A DNA stretch of 56,195 nucleotides from Roseateles depolymerans. Its GTDB lineage: Bacteria > Pseudomonadota > Gammaproteobacteria > Burkholderiales > Burkholderiaceae_C. Made by a program: the position numbers and the translations under genes. The notes below the pieces were generated by a model. It did no database searches, was not told the DNA's origin, and worked only from the letters and a program-made list of their open reading frames with translations. Location of the stretch: contig QFOD01000029.1 of NCBI GenBank assembly GCA_003241055.1, forward strand, positions 1 through 56,195. The letters run 5' to 3'. The number at the start of each line of letters is the position of its first letter. Position 1 is the first letter of the stretch. Of the stretch, positions 26,201 to 32,824 are shown one piece after another.

Positions 26201-26384
26201 CGACCCGGGCAAGGAGATCTTGCATCCGGTGGCCGTCGTCATCTTTGGTGGCCTGGTCAGCTCCACCCTGCTGGACACGATCCTGACGCCGATCATCTTC
26301 TGGCTGGTCGGTGAGCGTCCGCTGAAGCGGCTCATCGAGGAGGGCGAGGCGGAGCCGACAGCCGATCTGCAAGAAGCCTTCTGA
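23253..26384 (+). CDS. HME-type RND permease with AIGELVDDAVVDVEN signature
   Basis: A 1043-aa RND antiporter with two six-span halves and two large periplasmic loops. The TM4 region reads AIGELVDDAVVDVEN (398-412), unlike CzcA (DFG...DGA) and the copper pumps (AIG-x-MVDA-A-I). This DD version belongs to an HME group whose substrate is undefined (called HME5 in older classifications, from memory). It starts MFNWIVHNSLRNRHFVLAIA, ten bases after the adaptor. The nearby gene set implies a metal substrate, but the signature does not say which. Confidence 0.88.
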   Translation: MFNWIVHNSLRNRHFVLAIAVLLMAYGAFTAWHTPVDVFPDLNKPVVTVLTEAGGMAPEEVEQLVSFPIETALNGMPGITRVRSTSGVGLSIVYAEFDWGTDVYRNRQLVTERLAQLRGQLPGEVTPVIGPVSSIMGEVMLIALPLGDGQATPMQAREYADFVLRPRLLSLRGVSQVIPIGGEVRQLRVEPDTVRMAQFGVSLTQVQQALQGFASNAGGGFIDMNSREYLIRHLGRTSRVEDLQGIAVAWKDGRAILLEQVANVRFAAGLKRGDGGYKGAPAVIVSVQKQPAADTVQLTRQIEAALEELKPGMPTGLNSPQVLFRQADFIEASIDNVTGALRDGAVMVAIVLFAFLLSARTTLISLIAIPLSLAATALVFRWLGQSINVMTLGGLAIAIGELVDDAVVDVENIQRRLKENRALPNPRPLLEVVRAASVEVRSGIVYATVIVVLVFVPLFALPGIEGRLFTPLGIAYIVSILASMLVSMTVTPVLSAYLLPRMKRLDHGDSPLVALLKRWDGRLLAWSFPRAKLLIATAVLAVVAAAASVPFFPRAFLPAFNEGSFVLSLMFNPGTSLAEANRMGALAEKLILQVPEVSQVGRRTGRAELDEHAEGVHSAEIDVDLKRDGRPVEREAVMVNIRAQLASLPAQVAMGQPISHRLDHLLSGVRAQIAVKIYGDDTDALRGMAEQMRGGLSAVPGLVDLTVEKQVLIPQITVRLDQRKVAQVGLSPGEAVRILQALTDGAHGAQIVDGLRRYDLVLRLPDAGRSPQDLARTLIDTPAGRLPVSSIASVEEADGPNQIGRENGRRRIVVYANTDGRDMGAVIAGIRTVIAQIRLPPGAFVSLEGQFQAQEQATQLIVALSMVSLALMFLVLYTRYRSAVLAGVIMANIPLALIGAVAAMWLAGVTLSVATMVGFITLAGIATRNGILKVSHYINLCRFEGERFGQPMIVRGSLERLTPVLMTALVAAFALTPLLFAGDDPGKEILHPVAVVIFGGLVSSTLLDTILTPIIFWLVGERPLKRLIEEGEAEPTADLQEAF

Positions 26385-26447
26385 GGCGTGGAGAACGGGT
26401 ATCGCAGCGCCACCCGTTCAAGAGCGCTGCATCCCAACGGAAAAACC

Positions 26448-26828
26448 ATGAAGATCAAACACACCCTGCTCGCCGCCGTGCTGGGCCTCGGCTCACTGAC
26501 ACTGAACACCGCCTATGCCCACGGGGCCGCTGCCGCTCGACACGGGGGCATCGTCCAGGTGGTCAACGACGTCAACTTCGAACTGGTGATCGACGCAGAA
26601 GGCGCCACCATCTACCTGGTCGACCACGACGAGGACATGCCCTCCAAAGGCATCTCCGGCAAGCTGACGGTGTTGGTCGGTACGCAGAAAAGCGAAGTCG
26701 AAGTCAAGGCGACGGAGGGCAACAAGCTGCGTGCCACCGGCGTGAAGATCTCGTCAGGCGCGAAAGTGGTGGCGGTGCTGAACAATGTCGAAGGCAAGAC
26801 GGCTACCGTGCGGTTCACCGTCAAGTGA
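26448..26828 (+). CDS. Small periplasmic protein following RND operon
   Basis: A 126-aa protein with a signal peptide (1-23, ending AYA) whose mature part begins HGAAAARHGG. A beta-rich domain follows (VQVVNDVNFELVIDAEGATI, YLVDHDEDMPSKG, then TVLVGTQKSEVEVKA). It has no cysteine. Short proteins of this shape are often found beside CusA/CzcA-like operons and may bind metal through His/Asp. It is 13 bases ahead of the DMT-family gene and 63 bases after the permease, so it may be part of the same transcript. Function unknown. Confidence 0.6.
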   Translation: MKIKHTLLAAVLGLGSLTLNTAYAHGAAAARHGGIVQVVNDVNFELVIDAEGATIYLVDHDEDMPSKGISGKLTVLVGTQKSEVEVKATEGNKLRATGVKISSGAKVVAVLNNVEGKTATVRFTVK

Positions 26829-26841
26829 CAAAGGAGGGGCG

Positions 26842-27900
26842 ATGGGAACGTCCCATTTGCATGGCCGGCCGGCGCTGCGCGGCGGCTTGTTGGCGCTGTT
26901 GGCAGCAACGCTGTTCGGCGTCAGCACGCCATTGGTTCAGCAATTGGGGCAGGGCCTCGGCCCTTTCACAACGGCTGCCCTGCTGTACCTGGGAGCCGCA
27001 GTCATTGGCGGGCTGCTGAGGCAGAAGGTCGACAAGGAGGCGCGAGTCCTTCGCGCAGACTTGTCCCGCCTCCTGGTTGTGGCTCTGTTTGGTGCCGTAC
27101 TCGGACCTGTGGCGCTTGCGTGGGGCCTGCAACGCACCAGCGGTACCGGTGCGTCGCTGATGCTGACATTGGAGGCGCTCTTCACGGCCGTCCTGGCGTG
27201 GCGCCTGTATGGCGAAACCATGGATCGCCGCGTGTGGGCGGCGATGGCGCTGCTGTTCGCCGGCGGCGTGCTGCTCATCCTGGATCAAGGCCTTGCATCC
27301 GGCGGCAAGTGGTACGGTTTGCTGGCCGTGCTGGCCGCAACCGCCGCCTGGGGCATGGACAACACGTTGTCCCGTGCGCTTGCCGAGCGTGACCCGGCGC
27401 AGGTGGTATTGGTCAAGGCCGTGCTGGGTGCCACTGCCACTTCGGTGCTGGCACTCATCAGCAGGGAGCCGTTGCCCGCTGTCGGCGCTGTGCTCGGGCT
27501 GATGGCGGTCGGAGCCACCGGATATGGCTTGAGCCTGCGGTTCTACCTGCTGGCTCAGCGCGAGTTCGGCGCGGCCCGCACCGGCTCGGTGTTCGCGTTT
27601 GCGCCCTTCATCGGCGCGGCGTTGGCGTTCGCGCTTGGCGACCGCTCTGCAGGCTGGGGCATGGCGGTGGGTGGCGCGTTGATGTTGACGGGCGTGGCGG
27701 TGCACCTGGCGGAATCACATGACCATGAGCACGAGCACGACGCGATGGAGCACGAGCATGCACACCGACACGACGACGGCCATCACGACCATCACCATGA
27801 CGTGATGCCGGACGGCGCACACAGCCATGCGCATCGGCACGAACCTGCGCGGCACAGCCATGCCCACGCGCCGGACGTTCATCATTTGCATGACCACTGA
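26842..27900 (+). CDS. EamA/DMT-family transporter with His-rich C-terminus
   Basis: A 352-aa protein with ten membrane segments in two EamA repeats (LLALLAATLFGVSTPLVQQL; GLLAVLAATAAWGMDNTLSR). The C-terminal 65 residues are a striking His/Asp/Glu-rich tail (EHEHDAMEHEHAHRHDDGHH and HAHRH, HSHAHAPDVHHLHDH). Most DMT exporters lack such a tail; with the surrounding genes it suggests a metal or metal-metabolite exporter whose tail binds metal in the cytoplasm. A good ribosome-binding site (aaggagg) precedes ATG 26842. Substrate unknown. Confidence 0.8.
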   Translation: MGTSHLHGRPALRGGLLALLAATLFGVSTPLVQQLGQGLGPFTTAALLYLGAAVIGGLLRQKVDKEARVLRADLSRLLVVALFGAVLGPVALAWGLQRTSGTGASLMLTLEALFTAVLAWRLYGETMDRRVWAAMALLFAGGVLLILDQGLASGGKWYGLLAVLAATAAWGMDNTLSRALAERDPAQVVLVKAVLGATATSVLALISREPLPAVGAVLGLMAVGATGYGLSLRFYLLAQREFGAARTGSVFAFAPFIGAALAFALGDRSAGWGMAVGGALMLTGVAVHLAESHDHEHEHDAMEHEHAHRHDDGHHDHHHDVMPDGAHSHAHRHEPARHSHAHAPDVHHLHDH

Positions 27901-27928
27901 CGGACGGGCCGTCCTGTCAACGTCGATC

Positions 27929-27959
27929 AGCCGCACGCACATTGATCAGGCGTGCGGCT
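27929..27959. terminator. Bidirectional hairpin between convergent genes
   Basis: AGCCGCACGC (27929-27938) pairs perfectly with GCGTGCGGCT (27950-27959) around an 11-base loop. It lies between the convergent DMT-family and PepSY genes. No long T-run follows, but the stem strength and position fit a shared terminator. Confidence 0.6.
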
Positions 27960-28000
27960 CTTGGCAAGGTGACGGATGTGCCTAGGGCACCGTCGCTAAA

Positions 28001-28288
28001 TCACTTCTTGCCAGCGGCTCGCTCGCCTTCCGGGTAAACGCGGTCGAAGGTCTTGGGGTTGAAGAAGGCCTCAACCTTGGCACCCTTGTCGTCTACACCG
28101 TAGACCTCGTAGCAGCCATTGTTGTTCTGGATCTTGCGGACCTTCCATCCCTCGCCTTCCAGCTTCTTCTGTAGGTCTGCCTGCGGCTTCTTCTCCTGCT
28201 CGGCCACTGCGGGGCAGGAGACGTTGCCGTGAGCGAAAGCTGTGGATGCGCTCAAGGCGAGAGCGAGGGAGATGAGTAGTTTCATCAT
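28001..28288 (-). CDS. PepSY-domain small periplasmic protein
   Basis: A 95-aa protein with a signal peptide (MMKLLISLALALSASTAFA) and a PepSY-type fold: LQKKLEGEGWKVRKIQNNNG, then CYEVYGVDDKGAKVEAFFNP. Such small PepSY proteins are common in metal- and envelope-stress islands and are often under metal-responsive two-component control. Two adjacent Met codons (28288, 28285) could start it. Transcribed towards the DMT-family gene with a hairpin between. Specific role unknown. Confidence 0.75.
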   Translation of the reverse strand: MMKLLISLALALSASTAFAHGNVSCPAVAEQEKKPQADLQKKLEGEGWKVRKIQNNNGCYEVYGVDDKGAKVEAFFNPKTFDRVYPEGERAAGKK

Positions 28289-28475
28289 TTGTCTTTCAGG
28301 GAAAGTTGTGGGACGCCAAAGCGGCGCTCGGCTCATTGCCTATGGCTCAAGCGGTCATTTGTCTTCAGCCGCATGGCGATTCGGTGGGGGGAGGCCCAAG
28401 CTGAATACAGGGCCTGTCCGAGGTCAGAACCTTTAGGAGCCCTTGCGCGTCTGGGCTGGCGACGCTTTGGACGTG

Positions 28476-28922
28476 TCAGCGGGTGGGAGCGGCGCTGGCT
28501 TGCCGGAACTCCTTCACCTCATCGTCCAGAGAAGCAATCGCAAGTTGATGGAGGATCGCGTTCTGTGCAAAGGCGGCTTGCTCGCGCTCGATGTCTACGG
28601 TGTTGCCGTCCAGACTGTCTTGGGCCGGCTTGGTGAACTGAGCGAATTCCACGGTGGTTCGGGGTGCGTTGAGCGCCAGCGTCAGATGCTGAGGCGACGT
28701 CTTGGCCATCGACGTCGCAGGTCGCGAGCGCGCGGCCTCGTCAAGCGCGGCGGAGAAGCTCATATCGCGCGCCTTGAAATGCGGCGTGTCGGCATTCGCG
28801 ATGTTGCTTGCGATCAGTACCTGGCGCTGGCCCCTGAACCGTAGAGCCGTCGCCCGCCAATCGTCCTCACCGGCAGCGGCTGTGGCGGCCACGGGGGTGA
28901 TAGGTCGAAGTGCGTCGGACAT
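28476..28922 (-). CDS. flgB: Orphan FlgB-like flagellar rod protein
   Basis: A 148-aa protein with the FlgB N-terminal signature: ALRFRGQRQVLIASNIANAD followed by TPHFKARDMSF, and the C-terminal helix LHQLAIASLDDEVKEFRQAS. FlgB forms part of the proximal flagellar rod and normally starts a flgBCDEFGHIJ operon. Here no other flagellar gene is visible on either side: a porin gene lies upstream and a PepSY gene downstream. It may be a relic, a captured gene, or a protein used for another purpose. The recognition is good; the function here is uncertain. Confidence 0.75.
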   Translation of the reverse strand: MSDALRPITPVAATAAAGEDDWRATALRFRGQRQVLIASNIANADTPHFKARDMSFSAALDEAARSRPATSMAKTSPQHLTLALNAPRTTVEFAQFTKPAQDSLDGNTVDIEREQAAFAQNAILHQLAIASLDDEVKEFRQASAAPTR

Positions 28923-28982
28923 CAGGATCCTCCTTCGAGGAGGGGCGCGCGTCAGCGCGCCCGTGGCAGTTGCTGAGATCGA

Positions 28983-30029
28983 TCAGAAGCTGTGGCGCAT
29001 GCCGACTTCCATGCCGGACGAGCTTTCGCCGCCGCGCATGCCGGTCGGCGTCGTGTAGAGGACGGAGCTACGCGCCGCGCCCTTGTTGCTGATGTTGGCG
29101 TAGGTGCCGTAGAGCGCCGTCCGCTTGGACAGGTCGTGCACGTAGCCCAGCGCGAAGCGCGTGCTGTCGTCGGCGTCCGCGTAGCCGGAGCCAGCAGCAC
29201 CGCCCGAGCGATTGACGTTGGTGTAGCCGACGCGGATCGAACCGGCCTGGGTCACCGGCACTGTGGCGCCAACCGACAGTTCCTGGGCCTTGCGCGGGCC
29301 CCACTTCTTCACGTCCAACAGGGTGTGCAGCGTGCCCCAGGGCGACTTGTAGTTGAACAGCAAGTTGTAGTTCTTGAACTTGGGCTGGCCGCTGCCGACG
29401 TCAGTCTGGCCGATGGCACCACCCACCAGGAACTGGCTGTTTTCATAGCCCAGGCGGCCACCGGTGTACTTGTTGCCGGCGACGCCTTCGCCTGCCGCAA
29501 CGTGCACCTGGCCGAACCAGCCGCCCAGATTCTTCGGCAGGAAGTAGCTCACGCCGTTGTCGGTGCGCTGCGCGGTCGTCGCGCCACTGCCCAGCACGGC
29601 GCTGGTGCCATAGACGAATACGCCGCGCGAGCCGACGCCGACGATGCCGAACTCATCGTTCAGCGCGTTGTTGTAGGTCGGCGTGGTGTCGCGGCCGAGG
29701 CGGACTTCACCGAAGTCACCCATCAGACTGATCGTCGAGCGACGGTTCCAGAACTTGCTGGCGTTGGCCGCGCCTGTGTCCAACTCGATGCCGGATTCGA
29801 GGTTGAAGCCGGCAGACAGGCCGCCACCCAACTGCTCGACGCCGCGGACGCCCAGGCGGCTGGTCGTGTTGGCGCCCGAGGCGACGCCCCTGACCGTGCC
29901 GGCGCTGCCGTTCTTCACCTGACGGACCGCGGCGTCCGCGACGCCGTACAGGGTGACCGACGAGGTCTGCGCGAACGCGGAACCCGCGATTGCGCTGCAT
30001 GCCAAGGCCAAAAGGGCTGGCTTCTTCAT
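28983..30029 (-). CDS. Gram-negative porin (OmpC/Neisserial type)
   Basis: A 348-aa trimeric porin. Signal peptide MKKPALLALACSAIAGSAFA, mature start QTSSVTLYGVADAAVR, the typical betaproteobacterial porin opening, and constriction-loop type sequence (GDFGEVRLGRDTTPTYNNAL). It ends in Phe (GMRHSF), the signal for outer-membrane insertion. It is followed by flgB in the same direction after about 60 bases. Probably controls entry of small hydrophilic solutes; inclusion in a metal island might reflect regulated permeability. Confidence 0.9.
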   Translation of the reverse strand: MKKPALLALACSAIAGSAFAQTSSVTLYGVADAAVRQVKNGSAGTVRGVASGANTTSRLGVRGVEQLGGGLSAGFNLESGIELDTGAANASKFWNRRSTISLMGDFGEVRLGRDTTPTYNNALNDEFGIVGVGSRGVFVYGTSAVLGSGATTAQRTDNGVSYFLPKNLGGWFGQVHVAAGEGVAGNKYTGGRLGYENSQFLVGGAIGQTDVGSGQPKFKNYNLLFNYKSPWGTLHTLLDVKKWGPRKAQELSVGATVPVTQAGSIRVGYTNVNRSGGAAGSGYADADDSTRFALGYVHDLSKRTALYGTYANISNKGAARSSVLYTTPTGMRGGESSSGMEVGMRHSF

Positions 30030-30412
30030 GTACTTCTCCTATTCAGTAGTCGATGCAAGAGCGAGTGATTCGCCTCAAGCAACACGAAGGCTAGGGACCG
30101 TGCCTAGGGAAATCCATGCTTTTGACCAATTGCGATGGTGCATGCGCGCGCGGGGTGCGCCAAAGCGTTGGTGTTCGTGCCGCCGATTCAACACTGCCGC
30201 TGGAAGTGCCAAAGGATGCTTCAGTTCACACGCAGATAACACCTCTGATGAGCGTGGTCTTTGCAGCGCGCCACCTTACTAAACGGTAATGCAACGGACT
30301 GGCAGCCGTCATGCCACGGTCACTAGGCTTCGGTCCGGATGGGGCGCCTTCGACGCCTCGAAAAACATCGACGAAAGGCCGTGGCGATGCGCCAGTGCAA
30401 GAAAGGCGCGAG
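30030..30412. other. Divergent intergenic region, porin / Sel1 gene
   Basis: This 383-base stretch has no gene I can support. It should hold the promoters of the porin (minus) and the Sel1-repeat gene (plus). A small inverted repeat, CTAGG-N7-CCTAG, lies at 30091-30107, about 60 bases upstream of the porin start. No regulator can be assigned to it. Confidence 0.4.
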
Positions 30413-31990
30413 ATGCGAAAACCCGATGTCCAACTGATCGCCAGGGCGCGACGCGGAGACATCGCCGCATGTCTTGAGGCCGGCAGGAAGTACCTGGAGG
30501 GCGCGAGTGGATTCCCCCGTCATGTGACGGTTGGACTTCAGTACTTGCAGCAGGCTGAATCCCATCGGGCTGCCGATGTTCAGCGGCTCATCGTCGAGTC
30601 CATGAACCTCTACGAGATCGCCTCGCATGGTCGTGTTCCGACGCTTCGGCAGGCGGCACACGCAGGCCGCGTGTCGGCACAGCTGAAGATGGCGGTCTGG
30701 AGTTCGCTGGCTGCGGCTGATGACGCCGATTCGAGCCGATGGTTCCGACGTGCAGCGGCAGCTGGTGACGATGCATCCGCGAGGGTGCTGGCTCAGTCGC
30801 CTGAGGATGAAGCGGTTGGCACACCGGTAGAGCGCCTGCGGGCACTCAAGGAACTGCCGTGTCTCGGTTGGACGGACCTGCTTGGATTGGCGATGGATCG
30901 CGCGCTGATGCGTCGGGACGCGAAGCTGCTTTTTCGGACGCTGTCGCTCTGTGTCGAGGATGACGGCACACCGGACCCCGTCCTGGCCGACAAGGTGTTC
31001 GAGGCATTGAGCTACGCCAGCTCGCTGCCCTCCGAGACCATCGACATTGACCGGCGTGCGCTTGAGGGGCTGTTGGAGGACTGCGTCTCGCGTGGAAACG
31101 GCGCCGCTGCGTTGATGCTAGGCCAGGCCTTGAGCGGCATTGATGTGGGCAACTTGCACTGGCAGGCGCTGGTTCCGATGCAGAACTTCCGCAAGGCATC
31201 AGCGTTGTTGATGCGTGCGGCAGATAGCGGACATGGCGAAGCTTGGACGCGCCTCTACGAAATCCACTCAAACCACAACGGCTCGGTAGCCAACCCCTCG
31301 ATGGCGAGGTTCTGCCTCGAGAAGGCGGCAGCAGCCGGCGTGGTGTCGGCGCAGAGACGCCTGGGCGCCACCATCCTGAGAGCGTCGGGAACGCTGCGCG
31401 AAGTAGAGCAGGGCATGCATTGGCTGTTCCTCGCTGCTCAGGCTGGCGACGAGCATGCAAACAAGCTGATGCAGACTTTTGTCCTTCCGGTGCTGGGCGC
31501 AGAGGACGACGCCGCACGCGCGTTGATCGAGATCCAACGCACGAGCCCCGTGCTTGCCATTCGGCTGCGTGTCGCTCGGGACTTCGGTCTGACCAAGCTG
31601 GAAGCGATGACGGTGGATCTGCCCACCGGCATGCGGCCATGGGGATTGGTCGTTGGGCGCAACCCCTTCATTCGCCAGGCGCGCTTGTCGTCCCCGCGAG
31701 CTGTGCCAGCCACCAGCCTTTCGGCTCTGGAAGGCTTGCGTGGTGTTGTGGCGCAGATCACCGCCGGTGGTGTGCGGGGTGCCTCGTCGCAGGACTTCGA
31801 CTTGCGTCACCGGGCATTGCGAATCAGACAAGTCCTCGCAGCCCACGGACTGGAGGAGTCCATGTTCTTCGCGAAGGTCCGTTCGCGCGATCTTGACGTC
31901 TTGCGAGGTGGAGCCCGCTGGGCTCGGTCAGTGAAGTCGGCACTTGACGACGCAATGGCCCACGAGGCGGCCCAGACCTTGAGAAGCTGA
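30413..31990 (+). CDS. Sel1/TPR-like repeat protein
   Basis: A 525-aa soluble protein rich in helix-pair repeats of the Sel1 type: SSRWFRRAAAAGDDASARVL, KASALLMRAADSGHGEAWTR, MARFCLEKAAAAGVVSAQRR and GMHWLFLAAQAGDEHANKLM. The last third (from about residue 400) is a different region, with LRVARDFGLTKLEAMTVDLP and a C-terminal helix bundle. Sel1 proteins act as scaffolds in signalling and regulation. There is no signal peptide. ATG 30413, preceded by gaaagg, was chosen over an earlier in-frame ATG at 30311. Its partner is unknown. Confidence 0.7.
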   Translation: MRKPDVQLIARARRGDIAACLEAGRKYLEGASGFPRHVTVGLQYLQQAESHRAADVQRLIVESMNLYEIASHGRVPTLRQAAHAGRVSAQLKMAVWSSLAAADDADSSRWFRRAAAAGDDASARVLAQSPEDEAVGTPVERLRALKELPCLGWTDLLGLAMDRALMRRDAKLLFRTLSLCVEDDGTPDPVLADKVFEALSYASSLPSETIDIDRRALEGLLEDCVSRGNGAAALMLGQALSGIDVGNLHWQALVPMQNFRKASALLMRAADSGHGEAWTRLYEIHSNHNGSVANPSMARFCLEKAAAAGVVSAQRRLGATILRASGTLREVEQGMHWLFLAAQAGDEHANKLMQTFVLPVLGAEDDAARALIEIQRTSPVLAIRLRVARDFGLTKLEAMTVDLPTGMRPWGLVVGRNPFIRQARLSSPRAVPATSLSALEGLRGVVAQITAGGVRGASSQDFDLRHRALRIRQVLAAHGLEESMFFAKVRSRDLDVLRGGARWARSVKSALDDAMAHEAAQTLRS

Positions 31991-32095
31991 GCGTTTGCTG
32001 AGCAGCGATGGCGGGCCTTCGCCCACGGGCAGCGACCTCCACGAGACACTAGCTCCTGGTCGCATTCCTCCTCATCCGATACTTGTGCCGCGCTC

Positions 32096-32704
32096 ATGAG
32101 AAAGCTCATCCAATCCCTTCACGACTGGCTTCCGGTCTGGGCCGCTGACTGGCTCGACATCCTGGTTCCAGCGGTCGAGGTCGTCTTGATCGGTCTGATC
32201 TCTTGGCTGCTGATGCGGCTGGTACGCAAGGTGATCCGACGGATCACGGGCACGTATGGCCTGCCGGTCAACGTCGCGTCGTTGTTTCTGCGCGTGATGG
32301 GGGCGGTGATCTACGGTGGAGCCGCGCTCTGGGCGCTGGAGCGAATGGGCGTGTCCGGTGCCATCCTGTGGACAGCGTTCACGGGATTCGCAACTGTGGG
32401 AGCTGTAGCGTTCTTCGCTGCCTGGAGCGTGCTGTCCAACTTGTTCTGCACGCTGCTGATCTACATCACACGCAGCTTCCGGATCGGCGATGTCGTGGAA
32501 CTGCTTGAAGCGGGCGACAAGCCAGGGATGAAGGGGCGGGTCATGGACATCAACCTCGTCTACACGACCCTCCTCGAGAGCGGTGATGCGCAGAACGGCA
32601 CCAGCCTGCAGTTGCCCAACAGCTTGTTCTTCCAACGCGTGCTACGGCGATGGAATGGCACTGCTGCCGAAGGCGACTTGAGCCTGCCCCGGCATGAATC
32701 CTAG
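32096..32704 (+). CDS. MscS-family small mechanosensitive channel
   Basis: A 202-aa protein with about three membrane segments followed by the MscS beta domain. The pore-lining helix (GFATVGAVAFFAAWSVLSNL) is rich in small residues, and the next segment, FRIGDVVELLE, matches the start of the MscS beta domain (F-x-I/V-G-D-x-V). LPNSLFFQ corresponds to the conserved (I/L)PN motif near the domain end. It is shorter than MscS (about 286 aa) and lacks most of the C-terminal domain. Likely an osmotic or ion-release channel. Confidence 0.8.
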   Translation: MRKLIQSLHDWLPVWAADWLDILVPAVEVVLIGLISWLLMRLVRKVIRRITGTYGLPVNVASLFLRVMGAVIYGGAALWALERMGVSGAILWTAFTGFATVGAVAFFAAWSVLSNLFCTLLIYITRSFRIGDVVELLEAGDKPGMKGRVMDINLVYTTLLESGDAQNGTSLQLPNSLFFQRVLRRWNGTAAEGDLSLPRHES

Positions 32705-32737
32705 GGACGGTCTGCAGAACCCTCTCCACGCCGGCTG

Positions 32738-32806
32738 CTGGCGGACATCATTGGCGTGATAGACGCCACTGCCTTCCAGACCAACATCCTGGCTCTGAAT
32801 GCTGCC
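32738..32806 (+). pseudogene. Fragment of a second methyl-accepting chemotaxis protein gene
   Basis: Translated on the plus strand this stretch reads LADIIGVIDATAFQTNILAL then NAA, the hyper-conserved hairpin tip of MCPs. The intact mcp just beside it on the minus strand encodes ADIIGVIDGIAFQTNILALN at the equivalent place. The DNA differs at many third positions, so it comes from a different mcp rather than a recent copy. No other part of that gene remains. It marks a recombination or deletion junction 20 bases beyond the intact mcp's stop. Confidence 0.75.
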
Positions 32807-32824
32807 GGCTTGACGTTGCACCAC

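Noticed and set aside
27976..32710. Recurring CCTAGGG-like words (27981, 30103, 32701)
   Set aside because: Few and irregular; CTAG also occurs at several unrelated places in the window, so no motif can be argued.
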